Source: Zetaproteobacteria bacterium (GTDB lineage Bacteria > Pseudomonadota > Zetaproteobacteria > Mariprofundales > Mariprofundaceae). Taken from it: DNA of 50,766 bases. Each line of letters starts with the position of its first letter. Within the stretch, counting starts at the first letter, position 1. This document shows, piece after piece, positions 43,556 through 50,766 of this stretch. Both the position numbers and the translations under genes were made by a program. Under the pieces are notes generated by a model. It saw nothing but the letters and a program-made list of their open reading frames with translations, did not search any database and was not told the origin of the DNA. The stretch lies in assembly GCA_002753275.1 (NCBI GenBank), contig PEAA01000012.1, positions 1-50,766 on the forward strand, given 5' to 3'.

Positions 43556-45310
43556 ATGCGTTTTAACAATTTTATAAAGGCTGGGCTATATTTAGTCACA
43601 GCAGCATTGCTTGGTGCATGTAATAGTGGTGGTTCAACCACGGCAGCATCAACGACGACGACAGTGGTCGGTATGGCTGTTGCAGCACCAGTAACAGGCA
43701 GCGTGGTCGTGAAGTCTAATGGCAAAGTGGTCGCAAATGGAAATGTTTCCGCGGGGGCTTTTAATGTGTCGCTTCCCAATGTTAATCTCTCTGGCGAATT
43801 ACTTTTTGAAGTGACAGGGACATATACCGATGAAGTGTCAAGTCAATCTGTCACTTTAGATGCTGCGAATGCACTTTTGCTGCGTACGCAGAGCAACCAA
43901 TTTACTGCTGGATCAACGGCAACGGCTGCTATTACGCCGGATCATACCGTTGTGGCACGACTGGTTGAGGGTGGAATGACTCTGGCGGCGGCCACGACGG
44001 CATTTCAAAATACATTTGGTTATGCGCCGGATGCAACGGTGTTGCCATTTGATGTGACGAAAGCGATGCCTGCAGGGGTGACGACTGCGCAGCAGGATGC
44101 ATCATTCCGTGTGGGCATGTTCAGTCAGTTGGCTGCGGATCTTGGGTTGACTACGGCAACGGATATTGCGGATCTGCCAGCGAAGTTGGCTCTTGATTTG
44201 GCAGATGGAACGGCGGATGGAAAAGTGTCAGCTGCAAACAGTGTGACATTTACTGGCGGTGCCGATTTATCTCTATTGTTGGCGCAGAAGCCTTTAGCCA
44301 ACCGTGCAGTTATGGCCATTGGTAATTTTTCGGGTAATGCTGTCGCCAATGTGGCGGCTGTGGCTGCACCGTCGGGTTCTGGGGCTTTGCCACCGATCGT
44401 GGCGGATGCTTCTGGCACCGAGCGCACTGTGACATTGAGTGATGCTTCTACGGTGAATGTAAAAATTGATTCCATCAATAAGGCGCCATTTCCTGTAAAA
44501 ATTATGATGAATAGTGGTTTTTCCGTGGCAAAAACCACGCATCAGATTACTTTGACGGATGCCAATAACCAGCCAATTGATATTACAGCTCAGGGAGCAC
44601 GAGTGAGTGCAATTACGATTGTACCGTGGATGTATATGAACAATGGCATGGGGCATCCGACGGAGATAGGAAGTCTGGATACAACAAAAGCGGTTAACGG
44701 TGTTTATTCCATCGATGTTTTTTATCGCATGGCATCGGGCATGAATGGTGTGCCGATGGGTCAGTGGCAGCTGGATGTGCAGTTGACCGATACCACTTCC
44801 ATGGGTGCTCCGGCAGTGGTGGATGCCTACTTCTATCCCAATGTGATGATGGTGATGAATGGTGATCTGCTCGTGGCAACGGGAAGTAACCTCAATGATC
44901 AGTGGTCAAAGATGGGTGTAGCTGCGCCGCGAGCTTACAAAACTTGGTTGCAGAGTGTGACGACAAACCCTCAGGGTGGTCATGATCTTTCGATTTTTGT
45001 GGCGACACAGGATATGGTGATGATGAAGATGGCATTTCCTGCGGTGGATGCGGGGCTGGTTTTGCATGATGAAACCAATGCGGCGGTCACCGTTGGAGCT
45101 GTCGTGCTACAGGCCTCCACGGATGGTGGGCTCAGCTGGCAACCGCTGACAGCCATGGGTAATGGTATCTACAGTATCACTGGCTTGGCGGGTCTGACTT
45201 TAGGGCAGCTTGCGACGATTGATGTGAAACTGGATGTGGATCTGGGTGCGGGCGCTAATCCAATGTCGCCTGCCTCTGGTAATCTGCAGTTGCAATTCAC
45301 GGCACCATGA
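43556..45310 (+). CDS. Met-rich lipoprotein with YtkA/FixH-like domain (584 aa)
   Basis: A lipobox (LLGAC) ends the signal peptide, giving a lipidated Cys near residue 22. A low-complexity Ser/Thr linker leads into a carboxypeptidase-like beta domain (VVGMAVAAPVTGSVVV). The later part (about 300-430) has a beta-sandwich reminiscent of YtkA/FixH, with many Met: WMYMNNGMGHP, YRMASGMNGVPMGQW, YPNVMMVMNG, DMVMMKMAF. Met clusters of this type commonly bind Cu(I). ATG 43556 follows ggag at good spacing and the structured leader. The stop overlaps the next start (ATGA). Copper delivery or sensing is inferred; no exact family is recognised. Confidence 0.75.
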   Translation: MRFNNFIKAGLYLVTAALLGACNSGGSTTAASTTTTVVGMAVAAPVTGSVVVKSNGKVVANGNVSAGAFNVSLPNVNLSGELLFEVTGTYTDEVSSQSVTLDAANALLLRTQSNQFTAGSTATAAITPDHTVVARLVEGGMTLAAATTAFQNTFGYAPDATVLPFDVTKAMPAGVTTAQQDASFRVGMFSQLAADLGLTTATDIADLPAKLALDLADGTADGKVSAANSVTFTGGADLSLLLAQKPLANRAVMAIGNFSGNAVANVAAVAAPSGSGALPPIVADASGTERTVTLSDASTVNVKIDSINKAPFPVKIMMNSGFSVAKTTHQITLTDANNQPIDITAQGARVSAITIVPWMYMNNGMGHPTEIGSLDTTKAVNGVYSIDVFYRMASGMNGVPMGQWQLDVQLTDTTSMGAPAVVDAYFYPNVMMVMNGDLLVATGSNLNDQWSKMGVAAPRAYKTWLQSVTTNPQGGHDLSIFVATQDMVMMKMAFPAVDAGLVLHDETNAAVTVGAVVLQASTDGGLSWQPLTAMGNGIYSITGLAGLTLGQLATIDVKLDVDLGAGANPMSPASGNLQLQFTAP

Positions 45311-46290
45311 TGTTTTCAATAGTGAATAAAATTAAAGGAGCAGCCCTCATTGTGGGGGCTGCTTTTCTGCTTCCCGTATCCCTGCATGCAGCATCATGCT
45401 GCGGTGGTGGTTCGGCGGCTTCTTTGGTATTGCCGAAGTTTGGCAAAGCGATGCTGGATGTTTCGATGGATGTCGAGCAGTACCACGGTTATTGGGATAG
45501 CAAAGGTGTTTGGCGAGCCGATCCACCAAACTCTTCATTGAATCAGTACCGGTTGAATGTGGGCGGAGCATATCGTTTGGCTGATCGTTGGCAGATTTCA
45601 GCGATGATTCCCTATGTCTTTAATCAAAATAAATATACTGGAATATCAAGTAATACCAACGGCCTTGGCGATGCTGCAGTCTCTGTTTGGTATGAAGCCT
45701 TTGATAATATTATGTGTGTCTGGGATGTTCAAAGTTGGCAAGATTTGAAACCTGCCATCTATTGGGGGGCAACACTTACGATTCCGACAGGTATTTCACC
45801 CTATGATGCTGTGAATAATAATTTTGATATTACCGGGCGTGGTTTTTATCGATTGGATGGCAGTGTATTGCTTGATAAGACAGTCTACCCTTGGAATGCG
45901 ACGCTTGGATATACCTATGGTGTCCATCTTGAACGCCCTGTGAATCGTGAATATGGCAACTATGTTCAGCCATATCGAAAAAAAATGGGGGATCGATCTA
46001 CAGCCACGATTAGCATGGGTTACACTCATTTTACGCAGTTGATGCAGTCGATTACATATACATTGGCCTATGCGCAACTTGATGAACAGAAAGCTGTGAT
46101 TTCCGGCGTGACGGATGCGACATCGGGGTTAAAAAAGCGCTCTCTTTCAGGAACTGTTGCCTGGGCGAGCGATGATCGTGACTGGATTATTAAAGGAACC
46201 GTTAATCATGCACTTCGTTACAACCAATGGGGCCGAAACTTTCCAACAACCAATGTGTTTACAATGGGGGTGAGCCATGTATTTCGTTAA
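45307..46290 (+). CDS. Outer-membrane beta-barrel protein with CCGGG N-terminus (327 aa)
   Basis: A signal peptide ends at LHAASCC; the mature chain begins with CCGGGSAA, a Cys pair and Gly run. The rest alternates aromatic/hydrophobic and polar residues in strand-length stretches (YRLNVGGAYRLADRWQISAMIPYVF, ATISMGYTHFT) and ends with a terminal strand GVSHVFR, as outer-membrane barrels do. It resembles transporter-like or phenol-degradation MetA-type barrels. The Cys pair could bind a metal. Coupled to the lipoprotein by ATGA, and overlapping the next gene by 14 bp. The substrate is unknown; a role in copper passage is an inference from context. Confidence 0.75.
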   Translation: MMFSIVNKIKGAALIVGAAFLLPVSLHAASCCGGGSAASLVLPKFGKAMLDVSMDVEQYHGYWDSKGVWRADPPNSSLNQYRLNVGGAYRLADRWQISAMIPYVFNQNKYTGISSNTNGLGDAAVSVWYEAFDNIMCVWDVQSWQDLKPAIYWGATLTIPTGISPYDAVNNNFDITGRGFYRLDGSVLLDKTVYPWNATLGYTYGVHLERPVNREYGNYVQPYRKKMGDRSTATISMGYTHFTQLMQSITYTLAYAQLDEQKAVISGVTDATSGLKKRSLSGTVAWASDDRDWIIKGTVNHALRYNQWGRNFPTTNVFTMGVSHVFR

Positions 46291-46849
46291 ATCTTACATG
46301 GTATTATTGAGTATCATTTTTTTAGGGCTTAATGGATGTAATAGTGATTTGGCGCCATCAGGCTCAGATCAAAGAGCCGTTGTTAGCAGTGGCAGTATTG
46401 GATTCCAGCCTGGGCAGCAAGCTCCCAATATTACATGGTTGGATAGCGTAGGAAATAGTTTCAATTTATCTGACCATCTTGTTGGAGGTGCGACACCGGC
46501 TCAGGCCGTCGTGTTGTATTTTACGATGTGGTGTCCTATTTGTACTTCTCATATGGATGATATTTTGTTTAACACGGTGCCTCTATTTAGTTTGAGAGGT
46601 ACGGTGGTGTATGTTGCCGTGGATTATGTTTCGGGAACGGTTGCTATGGCGAGAACCGCGGAAGTGTCAAATGGTTATGCAGGCTCAGCATTCCGAACAG
46701 TTGTGGATACAAACCAAACGGTGATGAATCAAATGCACGCATCAATGGGGACAACGGTTGTAATCAATCAAAATGGCCTTGTTTTGATGAATGAAGATTA
46801 TCGTACAGGGCAAAATTTGCGTACAATTCTCAATGCGGTGTTGCCATGA
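46277..46849 (+). CDS. Thioredoxin-like lipoprotein (190 aa)
   Basis: A lipoprotein signal (LLSIIFLGLNGC) is followed by a TlpA/peroxiredoxin-like thioredoxin fold. Active site is CPIC in YFTMWCPICTSHM; the later MGTTVVINQNG takes the cis-Pro loop place but has Thr instead of Pro, an unusual point. It is probably periplasm-facing and a thiol reductase, or an Sco-like copper chaperone variant, though the typical Sco His is not evident. Its start lies inside the barrel gene, and its stop overlaps the cytochrome gene start by ATGA. Confidence 0.8.
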   Translation: MYFVKSYMVLLSIIFLGLNGCNSDLAPSGSDQRAVVSSGSIGFQPGQQAPNITWLDSVGNSFNLSDHLVGGATPAQAVVLYFTMWCPICTSHMDDILFNTVPLFSLRGTVVYVAVDYVSGTVAMARTAEVSNGYAGSAFRTVVDTNQTVMNQMHASMGTTVVINQNGLVLMNEDYRTGQNLRTILNAVLP

Positions 46850-47118
46850 AGCGGGTTGTTTTTTTTATCGGGTTAACTTTTTTTGGGTATGCTCAATTGG
46901 GGTGTGCTGCAAGTTTGACAATGGATGGTCAGGAAATTTATGAGGGGCGTTGTGCGGGCATTTGTCACCAGTCGCCACCTGTTCGAGCCTTGTCTAAGCA
47001 ACAGTGGCAGATTGTTATTGATACTATGAATAAGCGCATGCAGTCGCGTCAGATGGAACCTTTAACAGATGATGAACGCGCGGCTTTGGTCGCCTATTTG
47101 TCGCAATTAATGCAATGA
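46846..47118 (+). CDS. Small c-type cytochrome with CX3CH haem site (90 aa)
   Basis: A signal peptide (FFIGLTFFGYAQLGCAAS) is followed by a short helical domain. The haem site reads CAGICH, which has three residues between the Cys instead of two. It sits in a setting usual for monohaem cytochromes: IYEGRCAGICHQSPP, then PLTDDERAALVAYLSQ. No typical distal Met motif is certain; several Met (MNKRMQSRQMEP) are candidates. Length is typical of a minimal cytochrome c. The start and stop both overlap neighbours (ATGA), indicating coupling with the two thioredoxin-like proteins. Confidence 0.8.
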   Translation: MKRVVFFIGLTFFGYAQLGCAASLTMDGQEIYEGRCAGICHQSPPVRALSKQQWQIVIDTMNKRMQSRQMEPLTDDERAALVAYLSQLMQ

Positions 47119-47606
47119 AGTTCATCGTTTTTACTTGGGTCATGATGTTGGCAAATAGTGTGCTGGCAGTGGAGATTGTTGCCCCTGTTTCAAAAGAGAT
47201 TCCAGAGCTTGTTTGGCAGCTTGAGAATGGGGGGCAGGACTCTTTGCAAGATTATGTGCAGCGGCAGAAGAGACCTGTTTTGCTTCACTTTTGGGCTGCC
47301 TGGTGTACATCGTGTGTGCATGAACTTCCCACGATGTCGCAATGGCAAAAGAGTCAAGATGATGTGGATGTTTTATTTATCTCGCTTGATCAGCAAATGG
47401 CACAAGCAGATTTTTTTATTAAAAAGATGAAGTTAGAAATACCTTTGTGCTTGGCTTCGATGGGTGAAGCACAGCGCTTGGGCATTCGAGGATTGCCGGT
47501 CACGATACTGATTGATGTTGATGGCGTAGAACGGGGGCGTGTTTTGGGAGAATTTCCATGGTTAAATCCTCAAGAGGTCATGAAAATAATCGAGTATGTT
47601 CAATGA
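47115..47606 (+). CDS. TlpA-like periplasmic thioredoxin (163 aa)
   Basis: A signal peptide (MKFIVFTWVMMLANSVLA) leads a thioredoxin fold with active site CTSC in HFWAAWCTSCVHELP and cis-Pro in RGLPVTILID. Alignment by eye with the protein at 42267-42743 shows shared blocks (ISLDQ, LGIRGLP against LGLRGLP), so they are paralogues. It could reduce the Cys of the adjacent cytochrome before haem attachment, or keep copper-binding Cys reduced; both are inferences. It overlaps the cytochrome gene by ATGA and ends the tightly coupled part of the operon. Confidence 0.85.
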   Translation: MKFIVFTWVMMLANSVLAVEIVAPVSKEIPELVWQLENGGQDSLQDYVQRQKRPVLLHFWAAWCTSCVHELPTMSQWQKSQDDVDVLFISLDQQMAQADFFIKKMKLEIPLCLASMGEAQRLGIRGLPVTILIDVDGVERGRVLGEFPWLNPQEVMKIIEYVQ

Positions 47607-47664
47607 TTGTTTGATCCAAATGGATGTTTTTTTGAAGTAGAGAATATAGATGAACAAAGTGTAG

Positions 47665-47699
47665 AGGCAAAGTGGGTTGGCTTTCGGCATGCTTTGCCT
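47665..47699 (+). promoter_or_regulatory. Stem-loop in the csp1 leader
   Basis: The arms aggcaaag and ctttgcct pair perfectly over a 19-base loop, 25 bases before the Csp1-like start. No T-run follows. It might modulate expression of the copper store relative to the upstream operon. Confidence 0.35.
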
Positions 47700-47724
47700 T
47701 CAATTTAAAAATAGGAGATTTGCA

Positions 47725-48234
47725 ATGCGAGATGATTCAAAAGATCTTTTTTCACAAGAGCGGCGAGATGTGTTGATTGGCGCAGGTGCGGTGGGGATTG
47801 GAGCCCTGGCGACGACGGCTTTGGCCACAACGCAGGCATTTGCTGCGGATTCCATGATGATGGCAGGTGAAATGCATCACCACCATGCTGCTGCAGCACA
47901 GCCGCAATTAAAAGCGTTGCAATTGGCGCTGCATCAGTGCGTTGCGGCATCGGAGTCATGCATTGATCACTGTTTGGAGATGTTTAAATCAGGCGATGTT
48001 TCATTGGCAGATTGTGCGATAAGTGTGCAAGAGACGATGGCGTTTTGTACAGCTCATGCCAAATTGGCAGCTTACAATTCACCATTTTTAAAAGCGATGA
48101 GTGAGCTGGGGTTGCAGGTATGTGAGGCCTGTGAAAAGCAGTGCCGTAAACATGAAAAGCATGCGGAGTGCAAAGCGTGTGCCGATGCGTGTCTGGATTG
48201 TATTAAGGCGTGTAAAACATATTTGTCAGCATAA
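47725..48234 (+). CDS. csp1: Tat-exported copper storage protein, Csp1-like (169 aa)
   Basis: A twin-arginine signal (QERRDVLIGAGAVGIGALA) precedes a Met/His-rich start of the mature chain (MMMAGEMHHHH). A four-helix domain follows with thirteen Cys, mostly in CxxxC or CxxC-like spacing (HQCVAASESCIDHC, CEACEKQC, CKACADACLDC). Csp1 proteins of methane oxidisers line the inside of a four-helix bundle with 13 Cys and bind many Cu(I) ions; both the Cys count and the Tat signal match. ATG 47725 is chosen over 47677 because taggag precedes it. It is separated from the upstream operon by 118 bp. A storage role for periplasmic copper is strongly suggested by family. Confidence 0.9.
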   Translation: MRDDSKDLFSQERRDVLIGAGAVGIGALATTALATTQAFAADSMMMAGEMHHHHAAAAQPQLKALQLALHQCVAASESCIDHCLEMFKSGDVSLADCAISVQETMAFCTAHAKLAAYNSPFLKAMSELGLQVCEACEKQCRKHEKHAECKACADACLDCIKACKTYLSA

Positions 48235-48245
48235 AAGAGCTTGAA

Positions 48246-48272
48246 CCTCCTCGCATAAGTGATGCGAGGAGG
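48246..48272. terminator. Bidirectional terminator
   Basis: An 11-bp perfect stem (cctcctcgcat/atgcgaggagg) with a five-base loop. It is followed by tctttt on the plus strand, and on the minus strand by a weaker ttcaagctctttt. It separates the Csp1-like gene from the convergent gene at 48292. Confidence 0.75.
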
Positions 48273-48291
48273 TCTTTTGGCGATACGACTG

Positions 48292-50766
48292 TTATCGTGT
48301 ATGGCGCCGGCGTTTTGTTGATAAGTAGTAGAGTGCTCCTATGAGCAGAAACATGAATGTTGGATCAAATTTACCCTGTTGATTGATTGCACAGCCGCCA
48401 CCTCCTCCCGATGATGGAGGGACGAGAGATGCCGATTTTCCAGAAGGCGTGGTGATGGCAATAGGGTCGACAATGGTGCCATTGGCTGTTTTATCTAAGT
48501 CAAAGGGGCCACCATCGGTTAATGTTAAATCAATACTATTATTTGATCCTGCAACAAGTTGCCACTGGTTGGCTCCAGAGCCTTGTGCAATCGGCGTGTA
48601 AATCTTTCCTGTGCTATCGACTTTATGCAGGGTGAAGCCCGTTGGAAGTGGGGTGGAGAATGTCAGTCGCATCGTTTGCGAGCCACCTGGTGTTGGGATT
48701 GTGACACTGTAAGAAATGACACCGTAGGGTGTTAAGTACGCAACCGGCGGTGTGCCTGTAGCTACAGAGACCGATGATAGTGTCGCACCTGGTGCACTGA
48801 TTTCAATGGTGGTATTGGTGTTGGCAGTCACTGCTAAAGGCGCAGTGATCGTTGGCGTGGTGACGGTAATATTGGCTGTTGCCGATCCGGTGTTTCCAGC
48901 GTTATCGGTCGCTGTGAAGGTTACAGTGGTTGTCCCCAAGGGGAATTGCACGGGGGCATTGTGGGCGAACTGTGCGATGTTGCCATCGATGTCATCGATA
49001 GCGGTTGCTCCTGTGAGAAATGCGCCAATGGTTGCATCGCTTGCAGGGGTTCCTGTGAAATCAATGGCTGCAACCGTGATGTTGGCGGGAGGGGTGATAA
49101 TGGGTGCTGTGGTGTCAAACCACATGGCGGCATTGGTTGGATAGAGGTCGAGCGCCAATGCTGGAATGGTTGTTGAATTTGCAGCGCTCGAGCCAACATT
49201 CCACGAATCGGGGAAACCATCGCCATCGCTATCGATAGATGCCGCAGGGTCAAGCGGGAAGGCATCTGCGGCATCGGGCACGGTATCGCCATCGGCATCG
49301 GCGACGGCTCGGATGATGGCACCATCATTCCCTACCGCAACGAATTCAGAACCATTGCTGGTGATGGCATTGATGAATGGTGCAATGGCGGCATGTGTGT
49401 TCCAAGTGATACCCTTATCTTGGCTATCAATGCCTGAAAATCTATCACTTTCAACCAGAAGTTGAACACCGCTAAAGGCAATGGCTTTGGGGTTGATTAA
49501 CCCCGGGTTTTGTGAAATCCAAATCAAGCCATCAGCGCTGGAGATGAGAGATCCTGCAGAATCAATTGCCCAAAAGTTATTTCCATCCCACAGTAGGTCG
49601 ATTAAATTGGTGACACCCACAATGGTCTGGGCACTCCATGTAATCGCATCGCTACTTGTTAAAACTGTGCCCGCATCGCCGATCGCAACATATGCTTTCG
49701 CACCGCCAGTCAATGCTCCATACGCGACCGAGCGCAGTGTGTTTGTCGTGATGCGATTGGCTTGCGGCGTCTCCCACCATGTGATGCCATCACTGCTGGT
49801 AATGGTGACTCCCATGCTGCCAACGGCAATGTACTGTGCGCCATCCCAAGTGATACCAAACCACTCCTCCAGCGAAGCCGAAGGTTGCTGCGTCCATGTG
49901 ATGCCATCGGGTGATGTGAGGACGGCGGCGGTGTTCATATCGGTGTCAAAACCAACGGTGACAAATTTTGCATTGTTTGATGCGATAGAATTCAGACGGC
50001 CACGAAGCGTTGGTACGGCAATTTGGCCATTGCTGGTTGTGCGCGCCTGACCTGCGGTTTGCTCAGTCCAAGTGATGGCATCGGGTGATATGGCGATGTG
50101 GGCAAAGGTGGTAATGCCAAGCGCAGCATCGTTGATGGTTTGTTGACCCACAGCAATATATTGATTTTGCGCCCATGCGATATCGTGCCATTGGGGCAGT
50201 AATCCGGGGGAGTGTTCGGTCCAGACTTGACCTGATGGGCTGCTCCAAATCGATCCTGAGCGACCCACGGCAATAAAATCTGTTCCGTTCCAAGTGATGT
50301 CCAACCACTGGGTGGGCGTGACGCTTGGCACCCACTGTTTCCAATTGGCAAAATCACCCAGAGGAGAGCTGTTGGTGAAGGCAACATTTTCGTGGTTGAT
50401 ATTATTGGTGACGGGGTCGGTCAGCGTATCAAAGCCGATTACCGTAAATTGTAAGCCATTCCACATCGCCCCTTGTAACGATGTGTTTGCTCCAATGATA
50501 ACGATCGGGGTCCATGTTATTGCATCGCTGCTGGTGATAAAGGTTCCGGCATCTCCAACGGCAAGGTAAGTGGAGCCGCTCCAAGCGATATCATGGAGGT
50601 TTTGTACGGATACAGGGGCTTGAGGCGTCCAGGTGAGCGCATCAAAACTGGTGACGATGGTGCCTGCTGCGCCAACGGCAACATATTGGGTGGGGCCGCC
50701 TCCAGGTGGGGGGAGTGCGCCATCCCAGATGATCGACTCAAGGTTGCTTGGCGTGTTGGAAATTTG
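48292..50766 (-). CDS. Large exported protein with AVG repeats, HYR domain and CTERM sorting tail, 5'-partial
   Basis: The frame is open to the window edge, so the N-terminus is outside; 824 residues are visible. The first half is tandem repeats of about 45-50 residues of the form (W)xxxxYxAVGxxGTIxTSxDxxxWT, which predicts a beta-propeller. A calcium-binding DADGDTVPDAADAFPLDP / DSDGDGFPDSW segment of thrombospondin type 3 type follows, then a HYR-like domain (FPLGTTTVTFTATDNAGN) and a choice-of-anchor-like domain (FTLHKVDSTGKIYTP). The end is GGGGGCAINQQGKFDPTFMFLLIGALYYLSTKRRRHTR-like: Gly run, Cys, FDPT, membrane helix and basic tail, resembling JDVT-CTERM sorting signals. Probably cell-surface or secreted; function unknown. 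Confidence 0.85.
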   Translation of the reverse strand, partial: QISNTPSNLESIIWDGALPPPGGGPTQYVAVGAAGTIVTSFDALTWTPQAPVSVQNLHDIAWSGSTYLAVGDAGTFITSSDAITWTPIVIIGANTSLQGAMWNGLQFTVIGFDTLTDPVTNNINHENVAFTNSSPLGDFANWKQWVPSVTPTQWLDITWNGTDFIAVGRSGSIWSSPSGQVWTEHSPGLLPQWHDIAWAQNQYIAVGQQTINDAALGITTFAHIAISPDAITWTEQTAGQARTTSNGQIAVPTLRGRLNSIASNNAKFVTVGFDTDMNTAAVLTSPDGITWTQQPSASLEEWFGITWDGAQYIAVGSMGVTITSSDGITWWETPQANRITTNTLRSVAYGALTGGAKAYVAIGDAGTVLTSSDAITWSAQTIVGVTNLIDLLWDGNNFWAIDSAGSLISSADGLIWISQNPGLINPKAIAFSGVQLLVESDRFSGIDSQDKGITWNTHAAIAPFINAITSNGSEFVAVGNDGAIIRAVADADGDTVPDAADAFPLDPAASIDSDGDGFPDSWNVGSSAANSTTIPALALDLYPTNAAMWFDTTAPIITPPANITVAAIDFTGTPASDATIGAFLTGATAIDDIDGNIAQFAHNAPVQFPLGTTTVTFTATDNAGNTGSATANITVTTPTITAPLAVTANTNTTIEISAPGATLSSVSVATGTPPVAYLTPYGVISYSVTIPTPGGSQTMRLTFSTPLPTGFTLHKVDSTGKIYTPIAQGSGANQWQLVAGSNNSIDLTLTDGGPFDLDKTANGTIVDPIAITTPSGKSASLVPPSSGGGGGCAINQQGKFDPTFMFLLIGALYYLSTKRRRHTR

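Overview
The window is about 50.8 kb of gene-dense bacterial chromosome of moderate GC. Mpl, a bacterial-type ProS with an editing insert, a neighbouring lytic transglycosylase, an rph-rdgB pair, DsbC, a Csp1-like copper store and a GlyGly/JDVT-CTERM-like sorting tail together point to a Gram-negative Pseudomonadota, most likely beta or gamma. The genus cannot be named from the sequence. No rRNA, tRNA, CRISPR array, phage or insertion sequence was seen.

Layout. (1) 3-8618: the 3' part of a giant Ser/Thr-rich surface protein with about two dozen Ig-like repeats; its 5' end lies outside the window. (2) 8755-20637: a cluster of five sulfotransferase-domain genes. Four are TPR-sulfotransferases, one of which is fused to a second TPR array and a SPINDLY/OGT-type O-GlcNAc transferase domain; the fifth is a small stand-alone enzyme. 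A GIY-YIG nuclease gene sits among them. (3) 20852-34745: mostly single genes: a DUF748/AsmA-like envelope protein, an ADP-forming acyl-CoA synthetase/GNAT acetyltransferase, a hybrid histidine kinase divergent from a PAS-GGDEF diguanylate cyclase, an AEC carrier, a 97-aa orphan and a ZntB/CorA-type transporter. (4) 34742-42743: housekeeping genes: a carboxylesterase, the mpl-proS-slt operon, and an opposite-strand operon tlpA-dsbC-rph-rdgB-UDG. (5) 42822-48234: a copper/periplasmic-redox locus: a Cys/His/Met-rich exported protein, a structured leader, a lipoprotein, an outer-membrane protein, a thioredoxin-like lipoprotein, a cytochrome with a CX3CH site and a TlpA-like protein with overlapping reading frames, then a Tat-exported 13-Cys Csp1-like copper store and a bidirectional terminator. 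(6) 48292-50766: a large exported protein with a CTERM sorting tail, its N-terminus outside the window.

A family of palindromic repeats of about 81 bp occurs at seven intergenic sites between 8.6 and 33.4 kb. Every site is immediately 3' of at least one gene, and none occurs after 33.4 kb.

The two most interesting systems are the sulfotransferase/OGT cluster beside the giant Ser/Thr-rich protein, which could be a surface-protein or glycan modification locus, and the copper locus with its structured leader and unusual haem site. Both functional readings are inferences.
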